Assembly: GCF_003074135.1 (NCBI RefSeq)
Contig: NZ_PPDK01000001.1
Location: 1,550,001-1,614,000 of the forward strand
Direction: 5' to 3'
DNA length: 64,000 nt
Source of the DNA: Euzebya tangerina
GTDB lineage: Bacteria > Actinomycetota > Nitriliruptoria > Euzebyales > Euzebyaceae
The notes under the pieces are model-generated. The model made no database searches. It was not told where the DNA came from and saw only the letters and a list, made by a program, of their open reading frames with translations. A program made the translations under genes and the position numbers. Positions 24,173 to 34,500 of the stretch are shown here, one piece after another (the stretch's first letter is position 1; the number at the start of each line of letters is the position of its first letter).

Positions 24173-24262
24173 CACGAACTCCTCGGGCAGGGTTTCCGGC
24201 GTCCCCTGACCCAAGTACAGCCGGGCCGGCGTGTCAATCACGAATCCTCCCAGGACAATGTG

Positions 24263-25537
24263 ATGGCTATGGACTCCCTTTGGACGCAGTTGGCCCTCGT
24301 CGCGGTGCTGGTCACGCTGAACGCACTGTTCGCTGGATCCGAGCTTGCGCTGGTCTCGCTCCGCGACTCCCAGCTCAACCGCCTGGAGCAAGAGGGTGGA
24401 ACGGGTGCCCTGCTGGCCCGGCTGGCTCGTGACCCCAACCGCTTCTTCGCCACGATCCAGATCGGCATCACGTTGGCGGGGTTCCTCGCCTCTGCCACCG
24501 CCGCCGTGTCACTGGCCGAGCCGCTCGTCGAGCCGCTCTCGACGGTACTGGGCACTGCCGCCCGCCCCGCCTCGATCGTGCTCATCACGCTGCTGTTGAC
24601 CTACGTGACGCTCGTGTTCGGCGAGTTGGCGCCCAAGCGCGTCGCGATGCAGACCGCGGAGCGCTGGGGTCTGCTGGCGGCCCGTCCGCTCAACCTGCTC
24701 GGCACGCTGGCGCGCCCGGCCGTGTGGTTCCTCGGCGTCTCGACCGACTTGGTCGTCCGGCTGGCCGGGAAGGATCCGGACGCCACGGGCGATGAGATCT
24801 CGGAGGACGAGCTGCGCGACATGGTGGCCACGCAGCCCGAGCTGGACGAGAACGAGCGCCTGATCATCGATGGGGCGTTCGAGTTCGCCGACCGCCGACT
24901 GCGCCAGATCATCACGCCGCGCACCCGGATGGTCGTGCTGGACGAGACCACCGCTGCGAAGGAGGCACGACAGGTCCTGGCCGACACCGGTCACACCCGG
25001 GCCCCCGTGATCCGAGGCGACGTCGATCACGTCACCGGCACCGTCCACCTGCGTGACCTGGTCGGCAAGACCGGACCGGTCGGCGAGGTTGCGCTCCCCG
25101 TCCTCCCGCTGCCGGAGACCCTGGGTTGCCTGGACGCCCTCCGGCGCATGCAGGCCGAGCGGCAGCAGATGGCGCTCGTGGTGGACGAACACGGCGGGAT
25201 CGAGGGTCTGGTCACCATCGAGGATCTCGTCGAGGAGCTCGTCGGAGAGATCTGGGACGAAGCGGACCCCGATGTCCGGAGCGTCGAGCGCCGGGCCGAC
25301 GGCTCCTTCGTCGTGGTCGGCACCTACCCGATCCACGATCTCGACGATCTCGGCATCGACCTTCCGGAGGGCGACTACACCACCATCGGTGGTCTGGTCA
25401 TGGCCGAGCTCGGCCGGGTCCCCGAGGTCGGTGACCAGGTGGAGCGCGATGGCTGGCAGGTGCAGGTCCTCGAGTCCACCACCCGAACCGTGGAGCGCGT
25501 GCACATCAGCCCGATGGAGCCCATCCAGCCAGAGTGA
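24263..25537 (+). CDS. CNNM/CorC-family membrane protein (DUF21, CBS pair, CorC_HlyC)
   Basis: The 424-residue protein has an N-terminal DUF21 membrane domain (about residues 1-185; NALFAGSELALVSL, LVFGELAPKRVAM), two CBS domains (ITPRTRMVVLDE near 215 and LVVDEHGGIEGLVTIEDLVEELVGEI near 310-335) and a C-terminal CorC_HlyC domain that ends in EVGDQVERDGWQVQVLES. Family members export Mg2+ or Co2+, or take part in Na+/Mg2+ exchange. ATG 24263 has AGGA upstream. It diverges from the amidase gene with a 90-base gap. Confidence 0.92.
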   Translation: MAMDSLWTQLALVAVLVTLNALFAGSELALVSLRDSQLNRLEQEGGTGALLARLARDPNRFFATIQIGITLAGFLASATAAVSLAEPLVEPLSTVLGTAARPASIVLITLLLTYVTLVFGELAPKRVAMQTAERWGLLAARPLNLLGTLARPAVWFLGVSTDLVVRLAGKDPDATGDEISEDELRDMVATQPELDENERLIIDGAFEFADRRLRQIITPRTRMVVLDETTAAKEARQVLADTGHTRAPVIRGDVDHVTGTVHLRDLVGKTGPVGEVALPVLPLPETLGCLDALRRMQAERQQMALVVDEHGGIEGLVTIEDLVEELVGEIWDEADPDVRSVERRADGSFVVVGTYPIHDLDDLGIDLPEGDYTTIGGLVMAELGRVPEVGDQVERDGWQVQVLESTTRTVERVHISPMEPIQPE

Positions 25538-25572
25538 CATCCGGGTTACGCGCTGCCATGCTTGTGGCTCCA

Positions 25573-25595
25573 GCAGCCGGGTAAGGCCGGGCTGC
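25573..25595 (+). other. Leader hairpin before the CWB2 exoprotein gene
   Basis: GCAGCC at 25573-25578 pairs with GGCTGC at 25590-25595, with two more G-C pairs inside and a short loop, 32 bases before the chosen start. No U-run follows, so a terminator for the upstream gene is not supported. It does not match a riboswitch consensus that I can recall. Confidence 0.35.
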
Positions 25596-25627
25596 ACCCG
25601 CAGTCCATGCGCCCTCGGGAGGGGTCC

Positions 25628-27739
25628 TTGACCACGTCACGCCGAACACGTCCGCTCGCAGTCATCGCGCTGCTCACCGTGTTGGCCACCGCCGCCGCCA
25701 TCCTGGGTCTGGCTCAGCCGGCCCAGGCCGAGATCGTCAGGCTGGCGGGGGCGGGCCGCGCCGAGACCGCCGCGTTCGCGTCCGGCGAGACGTTCGGGCC
25801 CGGTCTGCCGATCGTGGTCGTGGCCTCTGCCGTCGACTTCCCGGATGCGCTCGCCGGCGCGAGTGTGGCCGGCAGGTTCGGCCCCGTTCTGCTGACGGGC
25901 GTCGACTCCGTGCCCGACGCCACCGCGTCAGAGCTCGGCCGCCTGGCGCCGGAGCGCGTGGTGTTGCTGGGCGGCACAGCGGCCATCAGCACCGAGGTCG
26001 AGCAGGAGCTCGCGCTGATCTCGCCGACTTCGACGGTGGAACGGATGGGCGGTGCCACCCGCATCGCGACCGCGGAGCAGATCGCGGAGCAGACCTTCCC
26101 CGATGGCACCGAGACCGTGATCATCACCTCGGGGGCGGACTTCCCCGATGCTGTCGTCGCCGGCCCGCTCGCGGCCGGGACACCCGCGCCGATCCTGCTC
26201 AGCAACCCGGACGGGCTGCTCGACAGCACGCTGGCGACGATCGCGCGACTGGAGGCTACGGACGCCATCGTCGTCGGCGGGCCGGCGGTGTTGGACCTGG
26301 CGGTGGAGGAGCAGCTCGTGGCCGCCGGTCTCGATGTCGTGCGCGTGTTCGGCGAGAACCGCTTCGAGACCGCCGCGGCGTTGACCTCGGTTGTCCCGCA
26401 GGCCGAGTCCGTCCTGCTCGCGACCGGGGAGGCCTTCCCCGACGCGTTGTCGGGGGGACCCATCGGGGCCGCGCGGGGTGCGCCACTGCTGCTCACGGGG
26501 TCCCAGACACTGGCCGAGCCGGCCCGGTGTGAGATCGCCCGACTGCGGCCGGATCGCGTGCTCATCCTCGGCGGGCCGAGCGCCGTCTCGGAGGAGGTGG
26601 CCGAGCAAGCTGAGCAGGCACGGACCAGCGAACCCTGCGCCGAGCCGACCGAGCCGACCGAGCCGACTGGTCCGACTGAGGGGCCGACCGAGGAACCCAC
26701 CACCGACCCGACAGTCGAGCCCACCGTCGAGCCGACCGACGAACCGACCGACGAACCAACCGAGGAGCCCACGGCAGAGCCCACCGAGGAACCGACCCCT
26801 GATCCCACCGTCCCCCCGCTGGAGGAGCCGGTCAGCCTGTCGATCACGACGGGACCGATCGCCGATGTCGTCACCGCGACCTCGGGCCAGGTGGCGTACG
26901 CCTCCAACGCCGGGCGGAACCAGGTCGAAGTCGTCGACCTGGCAACCCGCGAGATCACGGACAGCGTGCCGACCGGCTCACTGCCGGCAGGCATGGACCT
27001 GACGGTTGATGGCGCGGAGCTGTGGGTCGCCAATGCCGGCGGCAGCAACTTCACGGTGATCGACACCGCGACGCTCAACCGGCGCACCGTCCAGGTCGAC
27101 GTGGCCGATGGCACCCGCCCGCTCTCGATCGTGATCGTCGACGCGACCACGGCCCTGTTCACCACGACCTTCGACGGCAGCGGATTTGGGGGTCGGATGT
27201 ACGAGTTGGATCTGACGACCGGTGCGGTCGTCATTCGGACGGACTACGGGGTCCGGGGTGAGACCACGCAGGCGACAGTGCTGGCCCGGTCAGCCGACCG
27301 AAGCACGGTTGGCGTCGTCGAGGGCGGCAGCTCGGGTGGCCGGGTCAGCGTGTACACCACGGCTCAGGATGCCTTCACGGCTGATGCGCAGACTCGTGGA
27401 TTCAGGGACACCATCGCCGTCAGCTCGGACGGGAGCCGGATCCTGGTGGGCGGCAGGACCGCTGAGACGCTGGTGCTCGACAACTCGGCGGGACTGCTCG
27501 GGACGATCACCGGCGCCGGTGGGGAGGACGTCACCGTCGACCCGACTGACCCGAGCCGTGGCTACCGCGTGAGCGACGGCGGCGTCATCGTCCTCGACCT
27601 GGACCGCTACCTGGTCGAGGGGGATGCCATCCCGGTCGAGGACGGCGTCGTCCTGGCGATGACGCCCGACGCCGGCATCATCGTCGTGGGCGGCGCCGAG
27701 TCGGTGGATCTGCTGCCGCCGGCACCGGAGCGCGGGTAG
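25628..27739 (+). CDS. Secreted protein: three CWB2 repeats, PT-rich linker, beta-propeller
   Basis: The 703-residue product has a signal peptide (about residues 1-34, ending QPAQA) and three cell-wall-binding type 2 repeats (about 35-335), each with a PDALSG/PDALAG- or PDAVVAG-like motif and a VVLLGGTAA / AIVVGGPAV / VLILGGPSA strand. A linker of about 60 residues made of Pro-Thr-Glu/Asp steps follows, then a YVTN-type beta-propeller (about 405-700; VAYASNAGRNQVEVVDL, LWVANAGGSNFTVIDT). It is likely wall-anchored and exposes the propeller. I chose TTG 25628 because GGGAGGGG lies just before it; ATG 25607 has no such site. Confidence 0.88.
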   Translation: MTTSRRTRPLAVIALLTVLATAAAILGLAQPAQAEIVRLAGAGRAETAAFASGETFGPGLPIVVVASAVDFPDALAGASVAGRFGPVLLTGVDSVPDATASELGRLAPERVVLLGGTAAISTEVEQELALISPTSTVERMGGATRIATAEQIAEQTFPDGTETVIITSGADFPDAVVAGPLAAGTPAPILLSNPDGLLDSTLATIARLEATDAIVVGGPAVLDLAVEEQLVAAGLDVVRVFGENRFETAAALTSVVPQAESVLLATGEAFPDALSGGPIGAARGAPLLLTGSQTLAEPARCEIARLRPDRVLILGGPSAVSEEVAEQAEQARTSEPCAEPTEPTEPTGPTEGPTEEPTTDPTVEPTVEPTDEPTDEPTEEPTAEPTEEPTPDPTVPPLEEPVSLSITTGPIADVVTATSGQVAYASNAGRNQVEVVDLATREITDSVPTGSLPAGMDLTVDGAELWVANAGGSNFTVIDTATLNRRTVQVDVADGTRPLSIVIVDATTALFTTTFDGSGFGGRMYELDLTTGAVVIRTDYGVRGETTQATVLARSADRSTVGVVEGGSSGGRVSVYTTAQDAFTADAQTRGFRDTIAVSSDGSRILVGGRTAETLVLDNSAGLLGTITGAGGEDVTVDPTDPSRGYRVSDGGVIVLDLDRYLVEGDAIPVEDGVVLAMTPDAGIIVVGGAESVDLLPPAPERG

Positions 27740-27783
27740 GCCCGTCAGCTGGCGGACGACCGGTCAGTCGGAGGCCAGCCACG

Positions 27784-28758
27784 CTATTCGGAGGACAGCA
27801 GGGTGCGGGCCGACCGGAAGAACACGGCGGCTGCCTCGACCTGATCCTCGGCGGCCAGGAGCTGGTGGAGGGTCAACGCGGCACCGCCGAACGGGGTCGA
27901 CCAGAAGGGTCCCTCCTGGGTGGTCCAGGGCGCGACGTAGAGGTAGGGCTCCCCGACGGCGTCGTCGCCCGGCGAGGCGCCGAAGCTCGCCCGCGTCCCG
28001 GCATCGGCATCGCCCAGCTCGATGGCCGGGTCGAAGTGCTCCGGCCACAGCTGGACCCGGGTGTCGGAGGGGCGGCCCGCAGCGTCCCGCAGGAGCTCGA
28101 GGACCAGGGTGCCGAACCCGAACCAGCTGTCCAGGAAGCCCACAGCCTCGGCGTCGACCGTGAGGGGCTCATCCAGCGCCGGGATGGACGGCATGTCGTG
28201 GAAGTCGATCCCCTCCGGCGCACCTGGCTCGACGTCGACGAACCGGCCGGCTGCAGCCAACGTCGAGATCGGCTCGGACTGCACCGTGTCGCCGACCTGG
28301 ACGACCAGGTCGGTGCCCTCAACCCGGACCTGCCGATCGTCGGCGAAGAACGGGGTGCCGAACCCGCCCTTGGTCCAGCGCAGCCCGATCTTGCCGGTGT
28401 GCTGGTGCCGCACGGTGGCGATCACCGTGAACGCCAGTGCCGTCAGCGCTGACCGGGTGGCCTCCAACGTGGTCGGCGCCGGTCCGACGCGGGCCACGCC
28501 ACCGAGCCAGTGCGTGCTGGCCCACTCGCCCAGTTCCGGCCGCGCGACGACCACTTCGTCCCAGGTCGACCCCGCTGCCGAGGTGGGGCCGACACTGCCG
28601 ACGCGCCCGTCGTCGTCGGTGGGGACGGTGGGGTCGTCGGCGAACCACGGGCCGACGTCGACGGCTGGCGCTGAGGGTTCCAGGACCAGTCCCAGGCGTC
28701 CGTCGCCCAACCGTCGGGTTGCCTCGGCCTGCGGGTTGCGTGCAACGGGGTCGGTCAT
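27784..28758 (-). CDS. Conserved protein of unknown function
   Basis: I do not recognise this 324-residue protein with certainty. It has no signal peptide or membrane segment. The second half has a WPEHFDPAIELG segment followed by FGASPGDDAVGEPYLYVAPW, a pattern I associate with uncharacterised actinobacterial proteins. The first half contains RLGDGRLGLVLEP and a GLRWTKGGFGTPFF strand. ATG 28758 follows GAGGAG. It converges with the CWB2 gene and stands alone; no operon partner is visible. Confidence 0.7.
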   Translation of the reverse strand: MTDPVARNPQAEATRRLGDGRLGLVLEPSAPAVDVGPWFADDPTVPTDDDGRVGSVGPTSAAGSTWDEVVVARPELGEWASTHWLGGVARVGPAPTTLEATRSALTALAFTVIATVRHQHTGKIGLRWTKGGFGTPFFADDRQVRVEGTDLVVQVGDTVQSEPISTLAAAGRFVDVEPGAPEGIDFHDMPSIPALDEPLTVDAEAVGFLDSWFGFGTLVLELLRDAAGRPSDTRVQLWPEHFDPAIELGDADAGTRASFGASPGDDAVGEPYLYVAPWTTQEGPFWSTPFGGAALTLHQLLAAEDQVEAAAVFFRSARTLLSSE

Positions 28759-28891
28759 CACATCTCCTCTGTCCGGCTGGCCGCCGAATTCGACACGATC
28801 GTGCAGAAACCCCCGATGGCGTGGGTTGGGCCCCGATCGTGCACCATCCGGGCGTCGCGGCCAGGGCGGCTCGGCGTGGTGGCGGTAGCGA

Positions 28892-30889
28892 TCACAGCAG
28901 CTCGACGTCGGTCACGATGTGGACCAGCGCCGGCCCGTCGAGCGCCACGGCCTCGCGCAGCGCCGGCTCCAACTCCGCCGCGGTCGTGACCCGCCACGCC
29001 CGCACGCCGCAGCTCTCGGCCATCGACACCCAGTCGGGGTTGACCAGGGACGTCTGCCACACCGGCCACTCACCAGCCCGCTGCTCCTTGCTGATCTTGC
29101 CCAACTCCTGATTGTCTAGCAGGACGTGGCAGATCGGCATGCCGTACTTGCCGATCGTGGTGAGCTCCATCGCGTACTGACCCAGGCCACCATCGCCCGA
29201 TACGGAGATCACCTTGCGGGTGTCGCCGACCGCCGCGTAGGCGCCCATCGCACCGGGGAGCGCGAACCCGATCGAGCCGAGGTACCCCGACATCAGGACG
29301 TCCTGACTGCCGGAGGTCTCCAGGTACCGCCCGAATGAGTAGGTGTTGTTCCCCACGTCGACACTGAAGACCGCGTCGGCCGGGGCCGTCCGCCCAAGCG
29401 CCTCGAAGACCGCCGCCGAGTTCACGCCCTCGCCCTGGTCATCCCGCCGACGGCTGGCCTTCTCCTCCCGCCAGATCGCCCAGCGCTCCGCGACCTCAGC
29501 ACGATGATCCACACAGCGGATGTCGTCGGGCAGGCGGTCGCGGATGACCGATGCCGTGGTCCCGACGTGGCCGAGCAGCGGCAGGTCAACCGGGTGATAG
29601 CGGCCGAGGCCCTGCTGGTCCAGGTCGACCTGGATCGTCGGCTTGTAGTCGGCGATCCCGGTGTGGTTCGAGAAGGAGGCGCCGAACACCACGAGGAGGT
29701 CCGACTCGTTCATGAACCAGCTGGCGATCGGGGTCCCCGATCGTCCGAGGACGCCGCACCCGAGCTCGTGATCGTCCGCCACCAGGCCCTTGGCCTTGAA
29801 GGTCGTCAGCACCGGTGCGCCGATGGTCTCAGCCAGGCCCATCACCTCGGTCATCTGCCCGCGAGCTCCGGCACCGACGATGATGACCGGACGTTCGGTG
29901 CCGGCGATCATCTGCACCGCCCGGTCCACCTCGGCCAGCGGTGGGTGGACCTGCGGCGCGCCGACCCGGCCCTCGGGGCCGCGGGGCTCGGCGTCGGGTG
30001 CGGGGTGGGTCTGGACCTCGTCGGGGAAGGAGAGGTGGACGACGTCCCGCTCGACGATGGCCGTCTTGGCAGCTTTGGCGGCGAGCTCCGCGACGTCGGA
30101 CCCGGCCACGATCTTGGCCTGATAGCGCGCGACGTCGCTGAAGGCCGTCGTCAGGTCCAGGTCCTGGAAGGCACCCTGCCCGGCAACCGAGGAGGGAACG
30201 AGACCGGAGAGCGCCACCACCGGCGCGCGGTCGACCTTGGCGTCGTACAAGCCGGTCAGCAGGTTGGTCGACCCCGGACCAGCAATCCCGAAGCACCCGG
30301 CGATGCCGCCCGTCAGCTTGCCGTAGGCACTGGCCGCGAAGGCCGCGGCCCCCTCATGGCGGATGCCGATGAAGGTCAGGTCACCTCGCTCTTCGGCGAC
30401 CCGCATGGCGTCGGCCAGGCCGAGGTTGGAGTGCCCCACCATCCCGAAGACGTGGGTCATGCCCCACGCGATCAGGGTCTCGATCGCGATGTCGGCCACG
30501 GTGCGCTCCCGCTCGGCCGGGAGAGGCAGCGCCGCGTACACGCCGTCATCGCGCACCTCCACCCGGAAGGCTGCCGGGGCGTCGCCGAACGCGCTGGGTG
30601 GAACGCCGTTGCAGGGGGAGTAGTCGTACCCGTGCCAGGGGCACCGCAGCCAGCCCTTCTCGATCGAGCCCTCGCCGAGTGGACCGCCCTGGTGCGGACA
30701 GTGGTTGTCGAGGACCCCGAACCCGTCGTCGCTTCTGGTGACCGCGTACGTACGGTCCTCGATGGCGACGGTGGTCACGCGGCCGACCGGCAGCTCGTCG
30801 GTTCCGATGATGCGGTGCCACTCGAAGGGGCCGTCCGGCAGGTCCGGCGCCTCGGTCGACGGTGTCTCGGCGGCCGCATCAGACGTCAT
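28892..30889 (-). CDS. Rieske [2Fe-2S] domain fused to a ThDP-dependent enzyme (pyruvate oxidase/acetolactate synthase type)
   Basis: Residues 20-120 form a Rieske domain with Cys64-x-His66 (CPHQGG) and Cys83-x2-His86 (CPWHGYDY). From about residue 128 a complete ThDP enzyme follows: N-terminal Pyr domain with the catalytic Glu in GIRHEGAAAFAA, a central Rossmann-like domain (PVIIVGAGARGQM), and a C-terminal PP domain with the ThDP/Mg motif SGDGGLGQYAMEL...LLDN. The total of 665 residues equals a 110-residue Rieske plus a normal 550-residue enzyme. The Rieske may pass electrons from the ThDP intermediate. ATG 30889 is preceded by AGGG. Neighbours give no substrate. Confidence 0.88.
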   Translation of the reverse strand: MTSDAAAETPSTEAPDLPDGPFEWHRIIGTDELPVGRVTTVAIEDRTYAVTRSDDGFGVLDNHCPHQGGPLGEGSIEKGWLRCPWHGYDYSPCNGVPPSAFGDAPAAFRVEVRDDGVYAALPLPAERERTVADIAIETLIAWGMTHVFGMVGHSNLGLADAMRVAEERGDLTFIGIRHEGAAAFAASAYGKLTGGIAGCFGIAGPGSTNLLTGLYDAKVDRAPVVALSGLVPSSVAGQGAFQDLDLTTAFSDVARYQAKIVAGSDVAELAAKAAKTAIVERDVVHLSFPDEVQTHPAPDAEPRGPEGRVGAPQVHPPLAEVDRAVQMIAGTERPVIIVGAGARGQMTEVMGLAETIGAPVLTTFKAKGLVADDHELGCGVLGRSGTPIASWFMNESDLLVVFGASFSNHTGIADYKPTIQVDLDQQGLGRYHPVDLPLLGHVGTTASVIRDRLPDDIRCVDHRAEVAERWAIWREEKASRRRDDQGEGVNSAAVFEALGRTAPADAVFSVDVGNNTYSFGRYLETSGSQDVLMSGYLGSIGFALPGAMGAYAAVGDTRKVISVSGDGGLGQYAMELTTIGKYGMPICHVLLDNQELGKISKEQRAGEWPVWQTSLVNPDWVSMAESCGVRAWRVTTAAELEPALREAVALDGPALVHIVTDVELL

Positions 30890-30979
30890 GAGCGCCCTAT
30901 CACACCCTCGATCATCCGATCTGTCCACCGGCAGGTGGTCGCTGATCTCGTCCTGGGCGACACTGGCCAGGTGACTGCC

Positions 30980-31492
30980 ATGGGCGACAGGAGCGTTGAT
31001 CGCCTCGCGCTCCTGGTCGTGACGGTGACGTGCCTGGCCTCCTGCGGAGGTTCACCTGACGCCGAAGGGGCCGGGTCCGGCGGCGCCGCTCTTCCGACGG
31101 CTCAGGACGAGGCCGGCGATGTGATCCAGGTGACCGGCACCCCGCCACTGTTCGAGGGCGGCGAGACGCCGCTCACCCCGCCGCTGTCCGTGCTACAGCT
31201 CGCCTCCGACCAGATCGTCCGGGCCGACGAGAGCTGGACGGTCGCTCCGGCAGTGGACCGCGACCTGGTGATCGAGCAGCCGGCTGGCAGCCTGCCACGG
31301 CCGTCCGAACCGATCTGGTACCTGCTCTGCCTGACGCAGGGCGAGGGGCGCTTCTGCGAGCCTGCGCTGGTCGACGCGCACGTGGCCGGCGTGCACCTGG
31401 CCGGCGACGGCGGAACGGTGGTCATCTGCGATGACCGGTCCGTCATCGAGGTGGCGATCCTGGAGCAGCAGCCCCAGCCGGTGTGCACCTGA
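30980..31492 (+). CDS. Putative lipoprotein of unknown function
   Basis: The 170-residue product has a lipoprotein signal with lipobox LASC (Cys22) followed by a Gly/Ser/Ala-rich spacer. The mature part has two more Cys pairs (LCLTQGEGRFCEP and VICDD...PVCT) that could form disulfides. AGGTG precedes the ATG at 30980; codons upstream in the same frame are shadow sequence. It diverges from the Rieske-ThDP gene and converges with the large exoprotein gene. No family was recognised. Confidence 0.7.
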   Translation: MGDRSVDRLALLVVTVTCLASCGGSPDAEGAGSGGAALPTAQDEAGDVIQVTGTPPLFEGGETPLTPPLSVLQLASDQIVRADESWTVAPAVDRDLVIEQPAGSLPRPSEPIWYLLCLTQGEGRFCEPALVDAHVAGVHLAGDGGTVVICDDRSVIEVAILEQQPQPVCT

Positions 31493-31507
31493 GCGCCGGG
31501 CGACCGC

Positions 31508-34500
31508 TCACCGCTCCGCGATCGCGTCGAGGGTGGCACGCAGTTCGGCCGCGACGTCAGCGGTCACCGCCCGCTCGCCACCGATGATCCGCACCTGGGT
31601 GACGCCGAGCTCCTGAAGTGCGCGGATGGTGTCGGCCGGCAGGACGTCCGGCTCGGTCAGCAGCACCGGCGTCCCGGTCAGCGCGGCCACGGGCGCGATC
31701 GCCAGCCCGTCGGGGAATGCGCGGCCGGTGGCGACGAATGCCGAGACCGAACGGCCGAACGGCTCCATGGCCACGGCCGCGGTGGCGAACCGGTTCTCAC
31801 CGGCACGTCGAACCACACTGTCCACGCCGGGCTCGTCCGCAAGTGCTGCGGCGACATCCTCGCTGATCGCTGCCGTTCCCCCGAGCAGCTCGACCGTGAC
31901 GGTCCGGCCATCGAGATACGCCGTCAGCTCGGCGGGAATGGAGTCGGAGTTGGTCAACAGGATCGGACTGCCACGCCACCCGGCGACCGCGCCTCCCGTC
32001 AGCGCGTCGGGGAAGTCCGCTCCGGTCGCCAGGTAGATCCGGTCGGCGGACGGCAGAAAGCGATCAGCCAGGGCTGCCGCAGTGGCGAAGCGGTTGGACC
32101 CGAAGACCCGGTCGACGAACGCGTCGGGCGCCGCCTCCCTGATCTCCTCGATCACCGGGTCCTCGATCACGGCGGCTCCGCCGATCACCGTGACCCGCCG
32201 CGGCTGCAGTCGCTCCAACTCCGCGGCCGTGGCCGACGGCAGGGCGGTACGCCCGGCCAGGAGGATCGGGGCGCCGACCGCGGCGGCCGCAGGGCCGGCG
32301 GTGAGCGCATCGGGGAAGTTCTCCCCGGACGCCACGAACACGTGCTGGGCCCCGGCCGGCCACTGCAGCCGCGAGATCGACGCCGCGGTCTGGTACCGGT
32401 CGTTGCCAGCCGTGCGCTGCAGGACCACCGACTGCTCCGGCACCGGGGCGGTCTGAACCGTGATGGAGGCCCGATCAAGTAGCTGACGGACCTCCTGGTC
32501 GTCCCGTCCCGCCACCCCGTACAGGCTGATGACGTGTTCTCCTGGTGACAGGTCGGCTGCAGCGACGCCGTCGGACTGCAGGATCCGTCCGTCGACGTCG
32601 GACGCCCACTCCACCCGATGGGTCGGGGCGTTGCTGGTCGACTCGGCGCTCAGTGGGATGATCTCGCCGTAGGTGTAGGTGCTCGAGTCGACCGGGTCCA
32701 CGATGGTCCCGGCCACCCACGGTTGGTCGGATGAGACGTAGTCGAGTGTGATCAGGTCCGCGTCAGTCCGGATGCCGTCGGAGGCGACGACGCGGACGCG
32801 AACGACGGCGTCGGTCCAGGTGAACGACGACAGGTCCAGATCGAGCTGGTTCGCGGTGATGCCCGCCGCCACAGGGATCCAGACGTCCTCCGGGCGCACG
32901 AGCACGTCGTAGGACAGCGCGTCACCGTCGTCGTCCGTCGCCTCCCAGGTCAGGTTCAACGGGCCGGTGACCTGACCGCTGACATCCGTGGTGATCTCGA
33001 TCTGCGGTCGTGACGGCGACACGGCGACCTCCGAGACCACAGCGCTGTCGGCCAGGTTCACGACCTGGATCGTGTGTGCCGCGCCCTCGCGGAGACTCGT
33101 CGGAAGCCCGACGGCGATGGGGTCCTGGCTGACCGACTCGGGATCGCTGGCCGGGCCGAGTGTGCCGTCGTCGAAGAGCAGCGGAACACCGGGTTCGCCG
33201 CGCAGGTCGACGTCGAGTTGGGCGATCGGCTCGGGCTCACCGTCACGGATGATGTCGATCCGGTGGGTCGGGTCGCTCGGGGCGGCGACGGCGGTCGGGC
33301 GCGGCCGGAGGTCAGCCACCTCGAGCGCGTCGCCGTCGCGCCCAGGCGTGATGGCGATGCTGTCGCCGAAGTCGACCCGCAGTTCGACGTCCTCGCCGAC
33401 GATCCGGTTCCACTGGGCGCCACCCAGCCACTGGGTCGGCGCGAAGGCCCGATCCGGCGCGCCGCAGTACCCCATGAGGTTCGGCATCGTGCTGCGGGGC
33501 ATGACCCCTCTGATGGCCGTGCCGGGGCTGCTGCCGGTGTGTCCCCAGAAGCCCGCGCCGTCCCCATCTGGCCCCAGGGCCGCGACGTCTCGGCCGTCGA
33601 TCGTCACCGTGTCGGGCCACTGGTCTGCGGCAACGGCGCCACAGGGGTCGGCGAAGCGCTCCCCGTCCTCGGCGGTGGCGGCGTGCGGCAGGCCCAGCGA
33701 GTGACCGATCTCGTGCAGGTGGACCAGTCGGGTCTGGAACGCCGCTCCGGCCGAGGTGGCCGCGTCGAATCCGTTGGCGCGCCCGCCGATCCCCGGGATG
33801 TCGAACAGGCCATAGACGACCGTCGACTCCGGATCCTCGGTGACCCGCCACTGCTGCTCGATCGTCAGCGCGAGGATGTCGCCGAGCAGGTCCCGGTGGG
33901 CGTCGACCTGGCCATCGCGGCGGGCCTGCACGAACTGATCGAACTCGTCCTCATCGTCCGCGGGGTCGTCAACCAGACCCATCGCGACGGCATCGACGGC
34001 CGCCGTCCGGGCGGCGTCGCGTGCGTCCAGGTACTCGGTGGCGTCGTAGCTGCGGGCGGACTCGACGTAGGACCACCTCCGCAGGTCGAACGGCAGTCCG
34101 CGCCGCGCCCACGCAGCCAGGACTGCGGCTGCCGCCGATGCCTCGCGGGGGTCGGCCTCGAAGACCACCTCCTCGCCGGCGTCGGTCTGCCGCACCACAT
34201 CGGTGCCGATGAACACGATCTCGCGCTCGAAGCGCTGCGGTGTCAGCGTCACCTCGCAGTCGGCATCGATGTCCAGGCAGCTGACCTGCCCGGAGGCGGG
34301 AACGAAGCGAACGGTCACCTGACGGCCGTCCCGCAGGTCGGTGGCCAGCACGTGGAACTCGAGCGCCGCCGCTCGCAGCTCCGCAAGGGATGCATCGGGG
34401 CCGAGGTTGCTCGCGCTGCCGCCCGCTGGACCGTACTCCCGGATGAGGGTGCCGTCGGCCTCGCGCAACTCCAAGCGTCCCGTCCACTCGCTGATGCCCG

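Noticed and set aside
22793-24262. Apparent 490-codon N-terminal extension of the CorC-like gene
   Set aside because: It lies antisense to the amidase gene. The CorC protein family begins at the first membrane segment, and ATG 24263 has its own ribosome site.
25538-25627. Cyclic-dinucleotide riboswitch in the leader of the CWB2 gene
   Set aside because: There is a GC hairpin with a GTAAGG loop, but I could not match the conserved junctions of the c-di-AMP or c-di-GMP riboswitches.
26640-26820. Tandem DNA repeat as an independent element in the CWB2 gene
   Set aside because: The CCGACCGA-type repetition encodes the Pro-Thr-Glu/Asp stalk of the exoprotein and is explained by the protein sequence.
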